From Metopolophium dirhodum (lineage: Eukaryota > Arthropoda > Insecta > Hemiptera > Aphididae): DNA of 64,000 nt. This document shows, piece after piece, positions 1-12,700 of the stretch. Within the stretch, counting starts at the first letter, position 1, and each line of letters opens with the position of its first letter. The stretch is taken from NCBI RefSeq assembly GCF_019925205.1, contig NC_083561.1, positions 1,053,217 to 1,117,216 of the forward strand, in the 5' to 3' direction. The notes beneath the pieces are model-generated. The model did not search any database. It was not told the DNA's origin and was given only the letters and a program-made list of their open reading frames with translations. The position numbers were made by a program, and so were the translations under genes.

Positions 1-160
1 TCAACGTGAGAGATCCGCGGCCGAGTTTCCGGTCCACAGCTCTTCCCTCAGATAACGGGCGCGCCGCGTGTATAATTGCATTTCCGTCGTCGGTCGGTCA
101 ACCGGCGACTCTATCGTGACGTGTGTGTGTGTGTCCGGATACCGTGTAAGCCGACGATAC
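1..160. promoter_or_regulatory. CpG-rich stretch at the window edge, possible 5' exon or promoter
   Basis: The first 160 bases are far richer in CpG than the neighbourhood, with a GC-rich block (GGGCGCGCCGCG) and a (GT)n run. A possible donor, GTGAGA, begins at base 6 on the plus strand. Too little is visible to assign a gene. Confidence 0.25.
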
Positions 161-800
161 ACATAATATACAGTATAGGTACAATAATAGACGATAATAC
201 GCGGTAACCTCTATATATAAGGTAGCGGGCATATAAAGGGGCGATAGGTTAATTACTCCGAGGGATGTCTATTATATTATATTATTATAATTCCGACGCA
301 CATGTTGATTCGTGTGCGTGTGTGTATAGGTGTATATTATTGTATATATATTATATATAGATATATACATACATTATACACTGATATACTGACGGGCGAC
401 CGTCGACGTCCGTGGGAACCGGACCGACAGCTAGTTTCAGTATATATATGTAGTATGCACTATGTAGTATAGTACCTATGGTATATGTATAGGTATCTGG
501 TATAGTGCGTAGTTGTAGTACCGTATATTAATGGTGGGGGGGAAGTGGTAGTGTAGTATACTATTTATGACCGAGTGGACTGTACGGTGAGAAAGAGGGG
601 AGGGGAGGGAGGTTGATATAATATCGTTAAACGCGCGATAACGTGCGTATACTACGTAGGTATAATATATATGGTATATACATGTGTGTGTGTAGGTATA
701 TATCTGTCAGGTATTATAATATATGTGAGGTAGTCGTTGCGCAGTCACCTGTTCTCTGAACGTCTTCCGGCATATCCGTAAATTATAATAATAATCATTA

Positions 801-1628
801 TACCGGGTGAACCATTTAACGTAAGATACTAATTGCAAAAAACTATTAACGATTTCGAAATTTTTTTTCTCAATTGTTTATGTCTTTAAAATAACAACAA
901 TTTACTAAAAAATTTTTTTCACTACTTTTCATTGTTATTTTTTTTTAAAAATATTCTCGAGTAGGTACCTAGTTCCTACTATCTACTACCTACCTATTAT
1001 ATTACTTTACATATTCCGAGGCAGAAATTATTCGGAGAACTTCGATGAATTAAAACGAGTAGTTTATGACTTATAACTTATAAGTATTTAATATTTTTAA
1101 TGACCATGTGGCCGTGTGGGGTAGACAGACGCCGAAAAATGTTGGTCAACTACTCCACTAATTTAAACTTTAAATATTTACTTATAACTGATAAACTACT
1201 CCTCAAACATTTATTTTAATATAGATCGAAATACTTTGGAAAATATCAAATTAACAATTGTATGTGGTAGTCATTCAAAAATTAGTAAAGAATACAATAA
1301 TTGTAAAATTATTTTCTTCCAAAAAGGTTGTTTTGTATCAACTTACAATATTATAATAATAATAATAACAATTTATTTTTGTAAATCATGCATAGTTTGA
1401 GTATAATACAAATTACAAAGATTTGCAAGTCACCTATATAAGTATAGCTTGTGTTGGGGAGTTATAATTTGAATTTAGTTAAATTTACAATTAAAATCTA
1501 ATACTTAATACTCATTAAATACATTCGTTATCATATTATATTAAATTTTACGTATATTATGTAAAAGAAATATTTTCAAAGACGTCAGTGTTTTCTAAAA
1601 TAATGAGCGTCGAACGGATCACCCTGTA
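801..1628. mobile_element. MITE-like element with TACCGGGTGA ends
   Basis: The left end TACCGGGTGAACCATTTAAC is mirrored at the right by GGATCACCCTGTA. The inner part of the right inverted repeat (ACGCTCATTATTTTAGAAAA on the reverse strand) resembles the ends of the copy at 13.1-14.3 kb. The interior is AT-rich and non-coding. It may be a TA-target (Tc1/mariner-type) element; the family is not proven. Confidence 0.5.
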
Positions 1629-3201
1629 TATTGTACGTGTGTACGGGTAAATGTACGAGTGTATTGTCTTTTCCACCGACATCGCCACTGCTATTATGGG
1701 AATTATTTCGGAAAGCGCCGCTGTCAATAAACGCGTAATAATAATAATATACAACATAATATTATTATTATAGGTAGGTGGTATTATACCTGTATACGTA
1801 GCGTTATATAATTTAGACGATGATCGACGACATCGATTCGCTCCCGTGATATTCCTTTCCGTTTCAACCCCATATGACGAACGTGATTGGTGTTATTGTG
1901 TATTGTTCCGCGCCTGAAACGTAAAATATTGTGCCGCAACCGTTTCCGCCCTTCATCATCCGAGATGTACTCACGGGACTGAATTTTTTCCACGGACAGA
2001 CTACCTATAAAATAATATTATTTTAGACGTGTCTGCGCGACGACCTTGCCGCTTCCGGAAGACGACCTATTTTGCTTTCTTTTTTTGTTATAACCCTTTT
2101 AGTCTTTAACGCTGTGTAAAAAATTATACTATTTTTAACCAAACGTACCTATAGATGTACATACAATTTACTAACTACCTATTTATATATATTATGTATA
2201 CAAACATTTTAAGACTGCAGTAAATGCACAAAGTCGGGCAAATGTCACGATTCAAAAATTAATTTTCTATAATTATGTCAAGTGTCGACAATAGCTTGAA
2301 ATGCTTGAATGCTCGGTAAATCAAATGCAACAATAACCAACGAATCTAAACATTTTGTATATTTTTTATTTACAAATTCTCTGGAAAATTGAATCTTTGC
2401 AAAGAGAACGAATTTTTTAGTTAGGTACTTTATGCATATTCTATATTTCATAACTTCGTAAGGCGTGATGATATAAATCTAAAAGACTAAAACTAGGTGT
2501 ACAGAAATCACATCACGAACGTTCGCGCGCATTTCGTGCTATGAGAAAATAATATACATAAAAGATTTAGTTACGAACCAAGGACAAATTTATTCATTCA
2601 AAAACTCTTTTTATGTGTTTCCGGTTTGATCGTCTTTATATTAAGAGATGAACGACGTATTTAGAAATCGGGTTAAATCACGGAAATACATTTATTCATT
2701 ATGCCATCGGCCCATTCAAATTTCAAAAGAGACCGGAATGAATAACAAAAGACTGTCGATCCCTTATTGTCTTTTTTTACGAACCAGACAGGGATTTATC
2801 ACGAGACGACAGTCAAATATATACATATTATATATATATATGATTCGTGTATATAACTAGCATGTGTGTACCTATGTAATTTTACTTTTTTACCGTGAGA
2901 GCCGTAGACACACCATTTCCACATTATTATTGCGTTACACGCATATAGATATTTACTTTTGTATATTATTACTTATATATTATAATATTATGTTGTACCT
3001 GAGTGTGTATATGTTACAACCAAATACCAAATTCGTTTAATCATACAAATGAAAGCAAATTCGCCCTGGAGTATCACATAGTATTCACAATATCACCCTG
3101 CCACACACGTTCGCATCTATACTATACGTAGAGTAGTAGAGCGCTCTATTGAAATCTGTGTGAGTTTCACACAGAGGTCGTCATAATATTATATATTATA
3201 A
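1629..3201. other. Intergenic, no gene seen
   Basis: AT-rich with moderate CpG content near 1.6-2.05 kb. The small ORFs have no recognisable protein character. A short hairpin (CTGTGTGAG/TTTCACACAG) lies near 3.16 kb. Confidence 0.5.
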
Positions 3202-3530
3202 CTAGCTGCATCACCCAAATTTACCGGAAAAAATTAACAAATATAAATATAAAATATACGGCGCTATATCGGAGTATATCTCGAGTTTAGGGTTCCTCAG
3301 TTCACAGGCGAATTGGCATCCGCCGTATACCACGTTTTGTGAACTAATTCGACCAAGATCGGCAAATGTGATTTATTGAATATAGCACTCTGTATGCGCT
3401 TAAAAATATACTCTCTATACATTTTCCTGATATTTATAACAACTATCTTTGACATTTTCGTCAAAATCGGTCACAAAGTTTTTGAATTTATTAGGTATAT
3501 AAGCTACAAAAACATACATTAATATCAAGT
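3202..3530 (-). mobile_element. Short non-autonomous Helitron-like element, reverse orientation
   Basis: On the minus strand it ends GGGTGATGCAGCTAG followed by T, and its other end has the AAAACTTTGTGACCGATTTT and GTATGTTTTTGTAGC features typical of Helitron 5' regions. The exact 5' terminus is not clear. Confidence 0.45.
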
Positions 3531-4639
3531 ATTTAAACGTAAATTTAAAAAACCCTATATCCCCGTTGTGTCCATCCGTCCGTTATGGTTACCACTTACG
3601 ATTAAATATAATTACAATTGTTTGTATATTAAGATTTTATAACAGTTCTATTCAAAGTAAATTCATACTGGTGCCGTCTGGTACCAAAATATAAAGGTCA
3701 CCAAATTCTTTTAAAATTGTATATTATGGAATTATAGTTTATTGTGTTGTGTTAAAATACGTTTGGAAACTAGGAATTTAGCACGGTAGCACGCTTGCAG
3801 AGTGAGCTTTCCTCATCTGTAGGTACCAGGTACCTGGTGCCTATATACATATACATATACATATAAATATATAATATATTATATTATTAAAGTCTCTTGT
3901 ATTTCTGTAACCAATGACCACCCTATGTATAAACAAACAAATATTCGATTTTCATGAGCCAAAACGAAATTTATTTGTGAGCCAACCTACATATAGCAAC
4001 CTATGAGGGTCAAAAACAAATCCACAAACACTTTTTACTCTCGAGGAATACGTGTGCAAAATTTGGCACCAATTGATTCAGTATAGTCGACGAGATTACC
4101 AAACACTAACAAACGCACAATCATTTTTATACATAATAATATAATATAATATATATATATTATATGTATACGCAATGATTACACATCATAATAAACGAAT
4201 TCCAGTGTTTCTTTAAAAAAAAAATGAATGAAAATAATCTATAATATGTAAAACAATGACATTATAAACAATCCGAGTATTAACATAAAAATCGAAAACG
4301 TAAACGCAATTTGAACAGGCGAAATTATAAATATTTTACAGTTCGAATTACAGTTACACGTGTGGGATTTGTGATATTTTTAATTTCGCCAACCACACAA
4401 TAATAATAATATATATACGACACGTAATAATAATTATTGCCAATATAGTGGGTGTATAATATATGCACAGTTATCGAAATGCGCACAATGTTCGTATCTA
4501 TCATGATTCTGACCGACGCGCGAATAATACACAGCACGTCATAACCCAAGTCACAACGATAGAAATATAGAATAATATTATACTCATATTATTATAATGT
4601 GTATTATAAGTTATAACATACAAATTATTTTAATATACC

Positions 4640-5340
4640 GTTTCACTTTCACCGGTTCGAGTTGGCATTTCCCGGAGAGGTCGGTATCGACGGCGATCGT
4701 GTACGCGTCATAATCGCGAATCCGAGGATCGCCATACGCATAATATTATAACATATTATATGCACTATGTAGGTACATAAACTGGGTACCTATATAGTAC
4801 ATGTACTATTATTTTTATTATTATTATACCTATACACAAATACAATACAGGTACACCACATTCGATCCGTCGCAATTTGTCGATCGATAGTCGCCGATAA
4901 ACGCACGTGCCCGTAATATATTATATAATAATTGTGCTCGCGTGTACCGCCGTCGCAGTCACAGTTCGTATCGAACCCGGGCCGTTTTCCTATGCACTTG
5001 CGGCGGGGCCCGTGGATCGCGCAGATACAAAAAAAAAATGGTATAATATTATTATTACTATTTTTTATTATTATTATTATTATCATGATACAGTGTACCT
5101 TCCTATATGACGTATAATATTATAGACGACTGTTTGAACGAGCGCGCGTTCTTGCCGGCCGGTCGGTAAACGTGGGAATGCCGATACGGATGAAATCTGC
5201 GGTCCCACGGTAGGTCACCTGTTGCCGTCGGTCGAGTCATCCGGACGACGCCGACGACGACCACCGCAAGTCGTGTGCACCGATACGCCCTGCGCCACGT
5301 GCAGTAGGGTTTTGCAACCAGTCACTGTGACACGAAACGA
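4640..5340. promoter_or_regulatory. Two CpG-rich patches, possible promoter or non-coding first exon
   Basis: CpG-dense blocks at about 4.65-4.74 and 5.13-5.31 kb stand out in AT-rich DNA, with E-box-like CACGTG at 5.30 kb. They lie downstream of the scarlet-like gene, so they would serve another transcription unit, perhaps one leaving the window on the left. No coding exon can be supported. Confidence 0.3.
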
Positions 5341-5344
5341 GCGT

Positions 5345-7690
5345 GTAAAATGTGAACGGATGAAAAAAAATTATTTTTAATCTTTTTATTATTATTATCA
5401 TCATCGTTGTTGTTGTAGTTATTACCTTTTTTCCCTCCGTTCGATCGTACAAAGACCGGGTTCTATATATTTACGTTTTGGATCATGCCGAATGCACGAT
5501 TATTGTAGATTCGATACTTCAAAAACTTTCTCCAGAAATTGCTTCATAAGCTAAAAACGATGATGATAAATACAATTAGATAAGAGATTATTAGTACGAA
5601 ATTATTAACGAAGTGATATTTAGGAAAACGATTTATCATAACGATAAATCACCGGTCCCTGAAGTAAAAAATAATTTTTTAGATCGGTTAAATTGAGAAT
5701 AAATCACATAGAATTATGAAGAATAATCTAAATATCCCTAATAACTCGAGTGGAACAACAATTAATCTTATAGGATACACAATCACTTTTCATCAATGGC
5801 GCTTAACGTATATTGTTATTTATTAATTTAAAACCAGTATGTCCACAACTACCATTCAATATTTTGACCTTTATGACACATTTTACATTGGACCAATATC
5901 TTTGTGTAAATCTAAAAAATGAATAATAAGTACAATGGTTTTAAAATATTTAAACAATTAATAGGTAGGTAGAATATAGGTGAACTTAGCTTTTTAAATA
6001 TTAACATTATATTATAATTTTGAATGAAATATGTTCTGTCTTAAAAAATATATCTATTATTATCTAACAAATAAAAACTATAAACTGCATATTTCATATT
6101 TTATGAATACTATATATAAATATATTATTTATACTCACTATTAACAAAATGTTTTTATTTATATTTATTTTAAATGATTTAATCAATATAATATGTCATC
6201 ATTCATAATTTTCAAATACCAGCTTAAAATCTATACATTTAAAACATTATACGACACATTATAATATAATATACGAGATGTTATAAACATAATCTTACAG
6301 AAACGTATCAACTTTGATTTATAATACATAATTATAGCATTTTACGATATAAATAATAGCTCTATGAAATATGTTGAAGCTATGTAAGAAAATTAAAAAT
6401 AAGTGACAACACAAATTTAGAATTAATTATTATATTTTTTTTTAAATAAAAATTCGTTCCATTGTAAACATAATATATTGGTCTCAACAGTCACATATTG
6501 CATTCATATTGTAAAGACGTATTATTGGTATTATAATGCGAATTTTATATCAGATATTTTACTTAGATTAAATAACGGTTATAACCTATAAGTGTAGGTA
6601 TTGTTTTCTTTTATTATTATAGTTGTTATGAATAACTCTATTTCCTGACACGAATAGGAAACGTTAACTTGTACACATAAAAGCAAATCCACCCCCATAA
6701 CATTTCAATAAACAATGAAAATAATTCGGTTATAAAGATTTGGTATACTTTAAACGTGATATAAACTGTAGATAAAACGTTCATTAGGACAGCACAATAT
6801 TCTAAAAGTAATTCTAGTTGTATATTGAAAACAAAATGTATAAAATGTTCTATGGGTGGCATTAAGTTTGACTTGAAAATAAAATTTAAAAAAAACACAC
6901 TCAATGAACAGGTGGTGCGGTTCTTTTTAGTTTTTTTTTTACATATGTACATGAAAACATTACTATATAGTTTAGTAAAGACATGTACCTACTTATTCAA
7001 TTTTTATTTTTTACAATACACTAACACTTAAATGGTTCATTAGACTTTAAAAGCAAAATATGTTCTCGAGAAAAATATCCATGCAAGTATATTACGTGCA
7101 TTACACAGTCTATAATAGAGTGCTATTGTTTAACTTATAATGTTTAACCACTATTATTACAATATAAAGTTTGCATACTTCCAGACAGCTGTGCGATACA
7201 TATTAAAATAAAATATTACATTATGGTATATCATATATGTAAAAACGTAGATATAATGAATTAAATTAATATTTAATGAAATATGACGTTTATACTGGAT
7301 TTTAAGGTAACAGTTGACTGCTTTAACTTGTGTGTTATTAAAAAAAAATAAAACAATTCTATACATTTTTGAAACGTAATTCATCCTACGTACTTTATAC
7401 GATATATTTTAATCTTTAAAATAAAAACAAATTACATTGACTGTAATATTTCTAGTTATTATTTAATGTTTTACCAAATTACCTACCTATGTACAATTTC
7501 ATATATTTAACTTTATATAAATTAAAATTGTTAAATACATTTTCGTTTTGTAGAATATTTATTATTAATTGTGTTCAAGTATAAAAATAATTTACTTATA
7601 TAATATAGTAAAAACTAAGTACATACTTTATAGTTTGTATACATATATATGCATATAATAATGAAGAAACAGTTATGACTTATAGTTGTA
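5345..7690. other. AT-rich intergenic DNA, nothing recognised
   Basis: Many short runs of A or T and ATTATT stretches. The ORFs present are low-complexity and look random. Confidence 0.5.
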
Positions 7691-8593
7691 ACATATATAT
7701 GTCGTAGGCCATTTGGAAAATTAGTCTTTTTGCTAAAATACTAGGCTCTTTGCAGTTGGGTATCCCGTTTGCGAACTACTTAATATTTTTCCAAACAGCC
7801 TGCTATTTTTCAGGCCTATTAGTCAACAGCATTTAGGCCTTTTAAGAACTACAATCATTATAATATGATAATAACCATTTTCCCTATTTTCCGATAAACG
7901 TATATATTTGTTTTGCACGATATTTTGCATATATAACATGTAAACTGAATAAGTATAATAGGGTAATTTATTAATTGTAGAAACAAAAAATAAAAACTGC
8001 AATAGAATTATTATAACATGTAAACTTATTTACTTTGATCAATAACGAGTATCAGTGAATTTTAGTTTATTTTAAAGTTTTATGTAACATGTAAACTGAA
8101 TTATTATATAGTATTACAATCATTATAATATGGTAATTAAAGTAATCTAAACTTCTCTGGACACCGATACTCGTCATTGAATTAATGTAAAAATAATGTA
8201 AGTACTGTGTTATTATAAATAATCCTTAAAATAAAATAAGTAAAATTATCATATTATAATGATTGTAATACTATATAATATGTTTATAATTCAGTTTTCA
8301 TGTTATAATAATTTTAAGGCAGTTTTTATTTTTGTACAATTAATAAATTACCCTATTATATTTATTCAGTTTACATGTTATATAAGCAAAACAAATAGAT
8401 ACGCTTGTCGGAAAATAGGGAAAATGGTTATAATCATATTATTATAACGATCGTAGTTCTTAAAAGGCCTAAATGCTGTTGACTAATAAGTCTGAAAAAT
8501 AATAAGTAGTTCGCAAACGGGCACCCCATTGCAAAGAGCCTAGTCTTTTCGTAAAAAGATTTATTTTCCAAATGGCCTAAGACATATATATGT
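7691..8593. mobile_element. Foldback element, about 900 bp, with long inverted arms
   Basis: ACATATATATGTCGTAGGCC at the left is mirrored by GGCCTAAGACATATATATGT at the right. The arms continue inward for several hundred bases, sharing CCCTATTTTCCGA, TAGGCCTTTTAAGAACTA and CAATCATTATAATATG motifs in opposite orientation. The arms are diverged. Internally there are repeated ACATGTAAACTGAAT motifs. No coding sequence. Confidence 0.75.
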
Positions 8594-9755
8594 ATTAAAA
8601 TACAGTAAATGTATTCAGTATTTGTGATTTATAATAAGACATGTGATAATTATATCTTGAAAGTTGCAGGTATTTAAAACTAAAACGGAAATAGAAGTAA
8701 TAACTAATGAGTATATAAACTCTTAACTCATTATTTTCATAATACAGTTAAATAAAACGTTAATCGTACACCAGACACCTTCGTATTATTATTATGTCTA
8801 ATAAAACTTGAATAGTAGGATTTGAACAGATTTTAAAAACAAATGAAGTTTTTTATTAAGAATTTTACAAAAATGTACGTATATTATTTATTAAAATATA
8901 TTGTATTTATAGATTTTATTAAACAATTTTGTGCAAAACGTTCCGTAGCTTATCGAAGTTAATTTTATATTAGATATTCTTATATTATTAATTATTATAT
9001 ATTAGGTCCAATACGAAAATAATAAGCTTAATAATATATTATATAACACTAAATTTCCCCGAGCTGTAGAAATAAAAATACACGTCCACCGCGATATAAG
9101 CACATAATATTATATATTATACTTGATTTCACCTCCCTGCTCGTGGTAAAAATAAAAAATAATAATAAAAAAAAAAATTAGTGCGTATATGGACTAAGAC
9201 GCGATTGTTATAACAGTAATATTGACGGAGCAGCTGCACCCGTGTATACGCAAAACACACGTACCTACGTAATAGCGTGGCTAAAAAGGGTGAGGGACTC
9301 ACTCCGCAATGTGACGGTATGTGAGAAAACGATCGGACTAAGGTTCCCACCTATAAAAATGTCGCAACAGTCAAAACACAAACGCGAACAAGAGGCGAAA
9401 CTGACCCTTCGCAAGCGATGACCCCCTCCCTTGTTACGTATATATATTATGCCTATTTGGCTTTTGAATGATAAAAAAAGGGTTCAGCTTCTTCCTTTCT
9501 AAAAAAAACTATATTTCGTATACCTATTGGCTAAGCGGTAGACAGTATAGGTAGGTTGGTAGGTACCTATTTATAAAATCTACGTAATATAATATTATTA
9601 TACGAATGAGTTTAAACACTTTAAACTAGATAATAAAGCATTTGCATTTTTTTGTAAAAAAATGTGCTTTATTCGCAGATACAAAAATATATAAAAATAA
9701 TAAAAATTAAAAAAAAATATATATAAAAAAAAAGTCCCTACTTAAAATTCTCATT
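8594..9755. other. 3' flank of the scarlet-like gene
   Basis: AT-rich with a more CpG-rich patch at 9.18-9.42 kb. A CTATAAAAAT box near 9.35 kb sits directly before a 20-codon ORF (9358-9420), which is too short and basic to call a gene. Confidence 0.4.
9668..9673 (-). terminator. Poly(A) signal AATAAA of the scarlet-like gene
   Basis: AATAAA on the minus strand about 83 nt after the stop codon, followed by an A-rich stretch. It is the first canonical hexamer downstream of the CDS. The cleavage site itself cannot be seen. Confidence 0.55.
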
Positions 9756-12700
9756 CTAGGACAGTTTGTTCAGGCGAGCCCTAGTCACGAAGCACACAAA
9801 CGATACAGCGTGGAAACCAATGTACAGCCAAACCATGGTATAAATGTGTGGAATCAGATTGGCTACTTTAAATTCATATTTATCCAAAACTTCACTGCCA
9901 TCCATCAGGCACGGTACATCCGGATCTTCGCTACATGCTAAAGTCATTATATACAGTATATTTCAATATTTTACTTGCGTATAAAAATTAACAAAGTAAA
10001 ATGTAATCATATTTTAGGTGCATTATTATTTACCAATGTAAGTCACGTTTTGCCAATGAAGGATAGTGAGAGCTTCAAATCCAAGTTCAAACCAAGATAT
10101 CTTAACTACCCAATGCAAAAACCATGGTACACTCCTAAAAAATATAAACTATTATTTATAATAAAATCTTAGCATAAAAAATATGAAACATTCTAACATA
10201 ATATGTTATAATGAGACAAGGGACTATCGTCCAATTCAAAATTATGTCTATTGTATCAAAAATAACACTACTTTTTTATAAAATAATAATTATTACAAAA
10301 AGATTATTGTTATTCTTTATTTTTCAAGCCTACTATGCCATAAATGTTTTTAATTACACAGACATTTATTGCGATTTAAAAAAACTTAAACATCTTAATT
10401 ATTTAATTAGTATTTACGTACTAATATTGATATTTTGTATAATGATGCTATTCAAAACTTAGATATCAGAAAGTATTTAAAAATGTTTTACTAAATTATA
10501 TATCTTTAAAATATCGTTATAATGACCTGAGGTTCACAAATATTCCGGACAGGATCATGATCACATTGTCAAACGGCTGGACAAATGTTAACGCCAAAGA
10601 TAAGGATCCAAAAATATTGTTGAACATGTAACCTATATATATATATAAACCATACGAAAAAAGTTATGGTAATTAGATCTTAGGTAGGCACTGACGTTAT
10701 AACTATACATAAATATACACGTGCGCTTTTATGTTTGTGTGTGTGTGTGTGTGTGTGTACGTTTATATCATTATATATATTTATAACATTATGACATATA
10801 TATTAGCATAATATTGAGAGTAATATTATCAATATAGATTATATTTTATACTATACGTGAATACGAACCGCAAGAAGTGGACACGGCCATTACCAGAATC
10901 GTGATGATTACCGTGAGAAAATATCCATACAGATCGGTTTGCATACCGGCCATGCAGTAAACGATTGTCGTGTACACCGTGGGCTCGATGATCAACGTGG
11001 GGATCTGCACGTGGGGGCCATCGGACAGGACAAAAAAAAAAATATCGGAAAGAAAAATGTAAAATCCGTAATAACAGTATTACACAGTATGATAATTAGT
11101 GTGTATAAATAACACATAATATTGTCGTCGCCGCACGTTATCTGTTCGATCAACGTACCTACCCATATTAAAATGGTTGACGGACAAGACACTTACGAAG
11201 GACAGTATGTTGGCAATGTAGAAGGTCGGGGCGTCGTAAAGGCCTGAAGTGTACTCTCTCCTGAACAGGGGCAGTTGTGTGGGCAGTTGATTCATCACCG
11301 AATACATGGGCGTGAAGAAGTTCTCCGTGATTAGCATAAAAAATACGCCCTGCACCGATTGTATGCCGACTTGAGTCTGTTGCATTGTGCCCAAGTAACA
11401 TAAGCCAACCATGATAGCGATCCCCTGTAAGGAACGAAATAGTTAAGTAAAAATCATTGTATCTACGTGTTTATAGAAACACATTTAACCACTGTTAACT
11501 TTTTAGTACCTATTGATAAATATAACATTGCTAACTTTAACATTAGTTAGAGAAAAATTTACTTAAGTATAGTTAATCAAATCGATGAATGACAGCTAAA
11601 AGGTATAAGGTCTATAATTGATATAATTTATAACCTTAAGAATTATATTAAAATTCAATATGGGCAAGACAAAAGTTTTATTTTATGAATTACCTACACA
11701 ATCTGTAAATTATTTTATTCGTAATAAACTTAAATAAGACAGTTATATTATGGTGAAAAATAAAATAATAAAACTAAAAAAAGACAATATCCTTGTTAGG
11801 GAATTATTCATTATGAGCCCCCATATATAATAAAGAATAGAAAAAAATAATAAACGTTAAAATTTATTTTCATTTCAAATAAATAAAAAACCTATTTGAA
11901 TTTATTTTTTAATTAGGATAAAATATGAAGAATACTTTTTATTTTTATTATTTTTTTTTTTTAATGATTGAAAATTAAATAATGATCTAATTTTAGCGAG
12001 ATTAACTTTTCCCTGTAACTTTTTCTTGAAAATAAAACTTATGGTTATATATGTGGGTACAACATACGTTATATTCACCGGTAAAGAGTTATATTGCCAA
12101 ATGAATCCTAAATGTAATTAATGTAGTCGAGTTGTGGAGGAATTATCAACTCTTAAATCAACGTTTAAGCCAATTATTATTTTAATAATCAAATGCCAAG
12201 GCGCCGCCGTATAATGACACTGCATGCGTGAGTATGGGTAGATAAACAAGTTAAAATATAGCAGGGTTGTAATTATATTATTATATTTTTCGTATCGAAA
12301 CGAACAACGATTATAACTATATATATATATTATAAATAATCGTATGTATATATATATATATATGTATACATACAATTATCTACATAATGCGAAAACGATT
12401 GCGTTTTTTAAACGTCGGCGTGATAACGAAACCAATATAATATAATATTATATAGAGAGAAAGATTTAGTGAAATCGAGGAAAATCGTACGACGTGTGTT
12501 TCCCACGCTTTATACGTACTTATAATATATAGGTAATAGCTGGTATTGTGTTATATATATTTAATATATATATATAAAATACCTATTTATAATATTATAT
12601 ACACGAGCGCACGTGTGTGTGTGTGTGTACGGTTACGACCGAGGCGGCATTATATCGTCTGACGGAATCCGCGCCGTCACGCAGCCGCGTCTTTCGAAAG

